This document shows positions 61,731 to 64,000 of a stretch of DNA of 64,000 bases, piece after piece (the stretch's first letter is position 1; every line of letters starts with the position of its first letter). The DNA comes from Aurantiacibacter atlanticus (GTDB lineage: Bacteria > Pseudomonadota > Alphaproteobacteria > Sphingomonadales > Sphingomonadaceae). The translations under genes were made by a program, and so were the position numbers. The stretch is from assembly GCF_001077815.2 (NCBI RefSeq), contig NZ_CP011310.1, positions 248,001 through 312,000 of the forward strand, in the 5' to 3' direction. The notes beneath the pieces are model-generated. The model did not search any database. It was given only the letters and a program-made list of their open reading frames with translations, and was not told the DNA's origin.

Positions 61731-64000
61731 TCTATCTCCAGTTCGTCACCAAAATGGGCGCGCCATTGTGCTGCAATATTGCGCCGCGATTCGTACAAGG
61801 ATGCAACCAGTTGCGGATAGGTTTCGTGTCCGCAAGCCTTCGCCATCACGGCGCGGGTCGATTCCAGCGGCTCGCTCCCATCGGGGGCGAACAGCCTTTC
61901 GGCCACGAGGAAACGCGTAAGCGCAAGGTGATCATCGACATGGCTCGCCGGCAACAGGCCTGCATCGGCCAGCGTGCGAAGCGCCTTTTCCAGCGCCGGC
62001 TCCAGCGCAATACGTTCACGCAATTGCAGGTAATGGATGAGAAATTCAGAATCCATAAGCCCGCCGCGCAGCAGCTTCACATCGAGCGGCCCTTGCGGCG
62101 GCTTCGCCTTCACCACTCCCGCCCGCATCGTCAGCACATCATCGCGCAGCTTTGCCGCATCGCGCGGGGCAGTCAGCACATCGCGGACGATGCCCGCCAA
62201 TGCATCACGCGCGCCATCAGAGCCATAGATCGGACGTGCGCGGGCGAGCGCCATATGTTCCCAAGTCCAGGCACTTTCATGCTGATATTTGGCAAAGGCT
62301 TCAAACCCCACTGCCAGGGGGCCTTGCTTGCCCTCCGGTCGAAGACGCGTATCTATTTCATAGAGCGCCCCCTCGGCGGTGGGGACAGTCAGGGCGGCGG
62401 TGACACGCGTGGCGAGGCGGTTGTAATAAAGCGCGGTGGAAAGCGGCCTCGGGCCATCCGATTCCAGACCGATATCGCCTGTAAACAGGAACACGATATC
62501 CAGATCGGATGCATGGGTCAGCGCCCCGCCGCCCAGCCGCCCCAGTCCCAATATCACCAGTTCACTATCAGGAATGACACCATGCGCCGCCTGAAATTCG
62601 CGTATAGCGCTATCCGCTCCTGTCGCCACCGCGGCTTCCGCCACGCGGCACAGGCCCTCGGCAATGTCGAGCGGATCGTGACGGCATTCGATCAATTGCA
62701 CGCCTAGAGCAAAGCGTTCTTCGCCCACCACCTGCCGGAGACGATCGAGGCGCGCTTCGTAATCGCTTTCCTCGCTGCGGGCCATGCGCGCAGCCAAGGC
62801 ATTTACTTCGCCTGGCAGATCAAGCGCACTTGCATCGATCAATGCATCGAGCAATTCGGGCCGCCGCGCCAATTCGTCGGCCAATGGTTGCGCGCGGGTG
62901 AGGATGCGCAACACCCTGTCGAGCAGGCCAGGGCGTTCTTCGAAAAGACGGAACAGATTGATGGCGCTAGGCAGGCGCGAGAGAAAGGTTTCCCATCGCG
63001 CCAGAGCGCGCGCCGGTTCGGGTGCATCGGCAAGCGCCTGCAACAGATCGGGCTGCATGGCGGCAAAGGCCTTGCGCGCCTCACCTGATCGCAAGGCGCG
63101 GATAGTGCCGCGCCAATGTTCCACCCGGGCGCGGAATTTATCCTCGAAAGCCTGTGGGACATTGACCGTGGTCGCGCCATCTGCGCCATCGTCCTCGCCA
63201 AGCAAATCGTCATATACCTGCGCCACCGCACCGCAGATCCGGCCAAGCTCATCCAGCAGCGCCGCACCATCCGGCAGGCCATCGAGATGCGCGACATTGT
63301 CGATTGCATCCGCATTGGCGGGCACTTCATGGGTCTGGCGGTCATCCACCATCTGGAAGCGGTGCTCTATCGTGCGCAGCCTGTCATAGCTTTCGCCGAG
63401 CAATTGCGCGTCGTCCGGTTTGATGATCTGCGCCGCAGCCAGCGCATCAAGTGCCTCTCGCGTGCCCTTGCAGCGCAACGCCGGCATACGTCCGCCATAA
63501 ATCAGCTGGTGCGTCTGCGCGTAGAATTCGATTTCCCGAATGCCGCCCCGCCCGCGCTTGATATCAAACCCCGGCCTTGGTTCGCGCGGACCATCATAGG
63601 CAGAACGGATACGCGCGGTCAGCCTGCGGATTTCTTCGATTGCAGTGAAATCCAGGCTCTTGCGCCAGACAAAGGGGCGGATATCGTCGAGAAACCGCTG
63701 GCCCGCCGCGATGTCACCCGCTGCCGCGCGTGAGCGGATGAAGGCAGCGCGTTCCCACGCCAGCGCAGAGCTTTCATAATGTGAAATTGCACCATTGAAC
63801 GAAAGCGCCAACGGGCTGACTTCACTGGCCGGGCGCAGCCGCAGATCCACCCTCAGGACATAGCCATCACCGGTGCGGGTCGAAAGCAATTCAACCAGAT
63901 GGCGGGCATATCTTTGCGCCGCCTCGCCCGGCTCGTCCCGCTCGCGGCGGGGCAGGGTATCGGGATCGAACAGCAGGATCGGATCGATGTCGGAGCTGTA
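61727..64000 (-). CDS. glnE: Glutamine synthetase adenylyltransferase/deadenylase (N-terminus beyond the window)
   Basis: The bifunctional enzyme that adenylylates and deadenylylates glutamine synthetase. The reading frame is open to the right edge; 757 codons are visible. Both nucleotidyltransferase-type domains appear. The first has YSSDIDPILLFD at the edge and VDLRLRPASEVSPLAL. The second has ASDLDIVFLFTGDIG and IDTRLRPEGKQGPLAVG. An internal ATG at 63889 is not the start. With gltBD in this window it belongs to nitrogen assimilation control. It is translationally coupled to bcp. Confidence 0.95.
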   Translation of the reverse strand, partial: YSSDIDPILLFDPDTLPRRERDEPGEAAQRYARHLVELLSTRTGDGYVLRVDLRLRPASEVSPLALSFNGAISHYESSALAWERAAFIRSRAAAGDIAAGQRFLDDIRPFVWRKSLDFTAIEEIRRLTARIRSAYDGPREPRPGFDIKRGRGGIREIEFYAQTHQLIYGGRMPALRCKGTREALDALAAAQIIKPDDAQLLGESYDRLRTIEHRFQMVDDRQTHEVPANADAIDNVAHLDGLPDGAALLDELGRICGAVAQVYDDLLGEDDGADGATTVNVPQAFEDKFRARVEHWRGTIRALRSGEARKAFAAMQPDLLQALADAPEPARALARWETFLSRLPSAINLFRLFEERPGLLDRVLRILTRAQPLADELARRPELLDALIDASALDLPGEVNALAARMARSEESDYEARLDRLRQVVGEERFALGVQLIECRHDPLDIAEGLCRVAEAAVATGADSAIREFQAAHGVIPDSELVILGLGRLGGGALTHASDLDIVFLFTGDIGLESDGPRPLSTALYYNRLATRVTAALTVPTAEGALYEIDTRLRPEGKQGPLAVGFEAFAKYQHESAWTWEHMALARARPIYGSDGARDALAGIVRDVLTAPRDAAKLRDDVLTMRAGVVKAKPPQGPLDVKLLRGGLMDSEFLIHYLQLRERIALEPALEKALRTLADAGLLPASHVDDHLALTRFLVAERLFAPDGSEPLESTRAVMAKACGHETYPQLVASLYESRRNIAAQWRAHFGDELEIE

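Noticed and set aside
61754..62707. 317-codon plus-strand frame opposite glnE
   Set aside because: Composition is that of a reversed GlnE coding region; no recognisable domain.
1..64000. tRNA, rRNA, CRISPR arrays or insertion sequences
   Set aside because: I saw no cloverleaf-like segment, repeat-spacer array, transposase motif or terminal inverted repeats; short tRNAs or ncRNAs could be missed by eye.

Overview
The window is a chromosomal segment of an alphaproteobacterium, most likely of the order Sphingomonadales and possibly Erythrobacteraceae. This is inferred from GC-rich genes with sphingomonad-style neighbourhoods: gltBD, rnd-lptC-lptA, DUF3576-leuS-lptE-holA, bcp-glnE, exosortase-A-associated glycan genes, and a LuxR-HTH/DUF4019 gene. 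I saw no rRNA, tRNA, CRISPR array, transposase or integrase.

Layout. 1-17.3 kb is mostly housekeeping. It holds a cut-off ABC exporter, a PHB depolymerase, a DUF4126 protein, an exosortase-A-associated ligase and glycosyltransferase facing opposite ways, an acidic membrane protein, glutamate synthase gltB-gltD, a DksA-like protein, uracil-DNA glycosylase, a short RNase D and lptC-lptA. 17.3-19.8 kb holds an O-antigen-ligase-like protein and two proteins of unknown function. 19.9-27.6 kb is a complete lasso peptide gene cluster: B2 protease, ATP-dependent cyclase, a 46-residue precursor, a PRMT-like methyltransferase, an HPr-kinase-like peptide kinase, a PqqD-type B1 protein, an ABC exporter and a nucleotidyltransferase. 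The predicted core is GSGGTRGDGQLGQTRL with a Gly1-Asp8 ring. 27.8-51 kb is a large exopolysaccharide locus: rfbACDB for dTDP-rhamnose, acetyltransferases, an SGNH hydrolase, a pyruvyl transferase, Wzy, Wzx, Wzc, Wza, five glycosyltransferase-type proteins, a sulfotransferase and the initiating polyprenyl phosphotransferase. Embedded in it, on the other strand, is a two-gene spike module: a spike-base protein of the kind found in gene transfer agent head spikes, and a large right-handed beta-helix protein. 51-64 kb returns to housekeeping: holA, lptE, leuS, a DUF3576 lipoprotein, phaB, a decayed DUF4019 regulator, a ribbon-helix-helix protein, galU, an M23 peptidase, bcp and a cut-off glnE.

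How they work together. galU and rfbACDB supply activated sugars. The phosphotransferase loads the first sugar on undecaprenyl phosphate, and the glycosyltransferases extend it. Acetyl, pyruvyl and sulfate groups would decorate the repeat. Wzx flips it, Wzy polymerises it, and Wzc/Wza control length and export it. The lasso cluster sits between two glycan blocks and appears self-contained for leader binding, leader removal, ring closure, tailoring and export. The points most worth a second look are the lasso cluster, including an apparent deletion in its methyltransferase and a tiny translated-looking ORF coupled to the cyclase, and the spike module inside the EPS locus.
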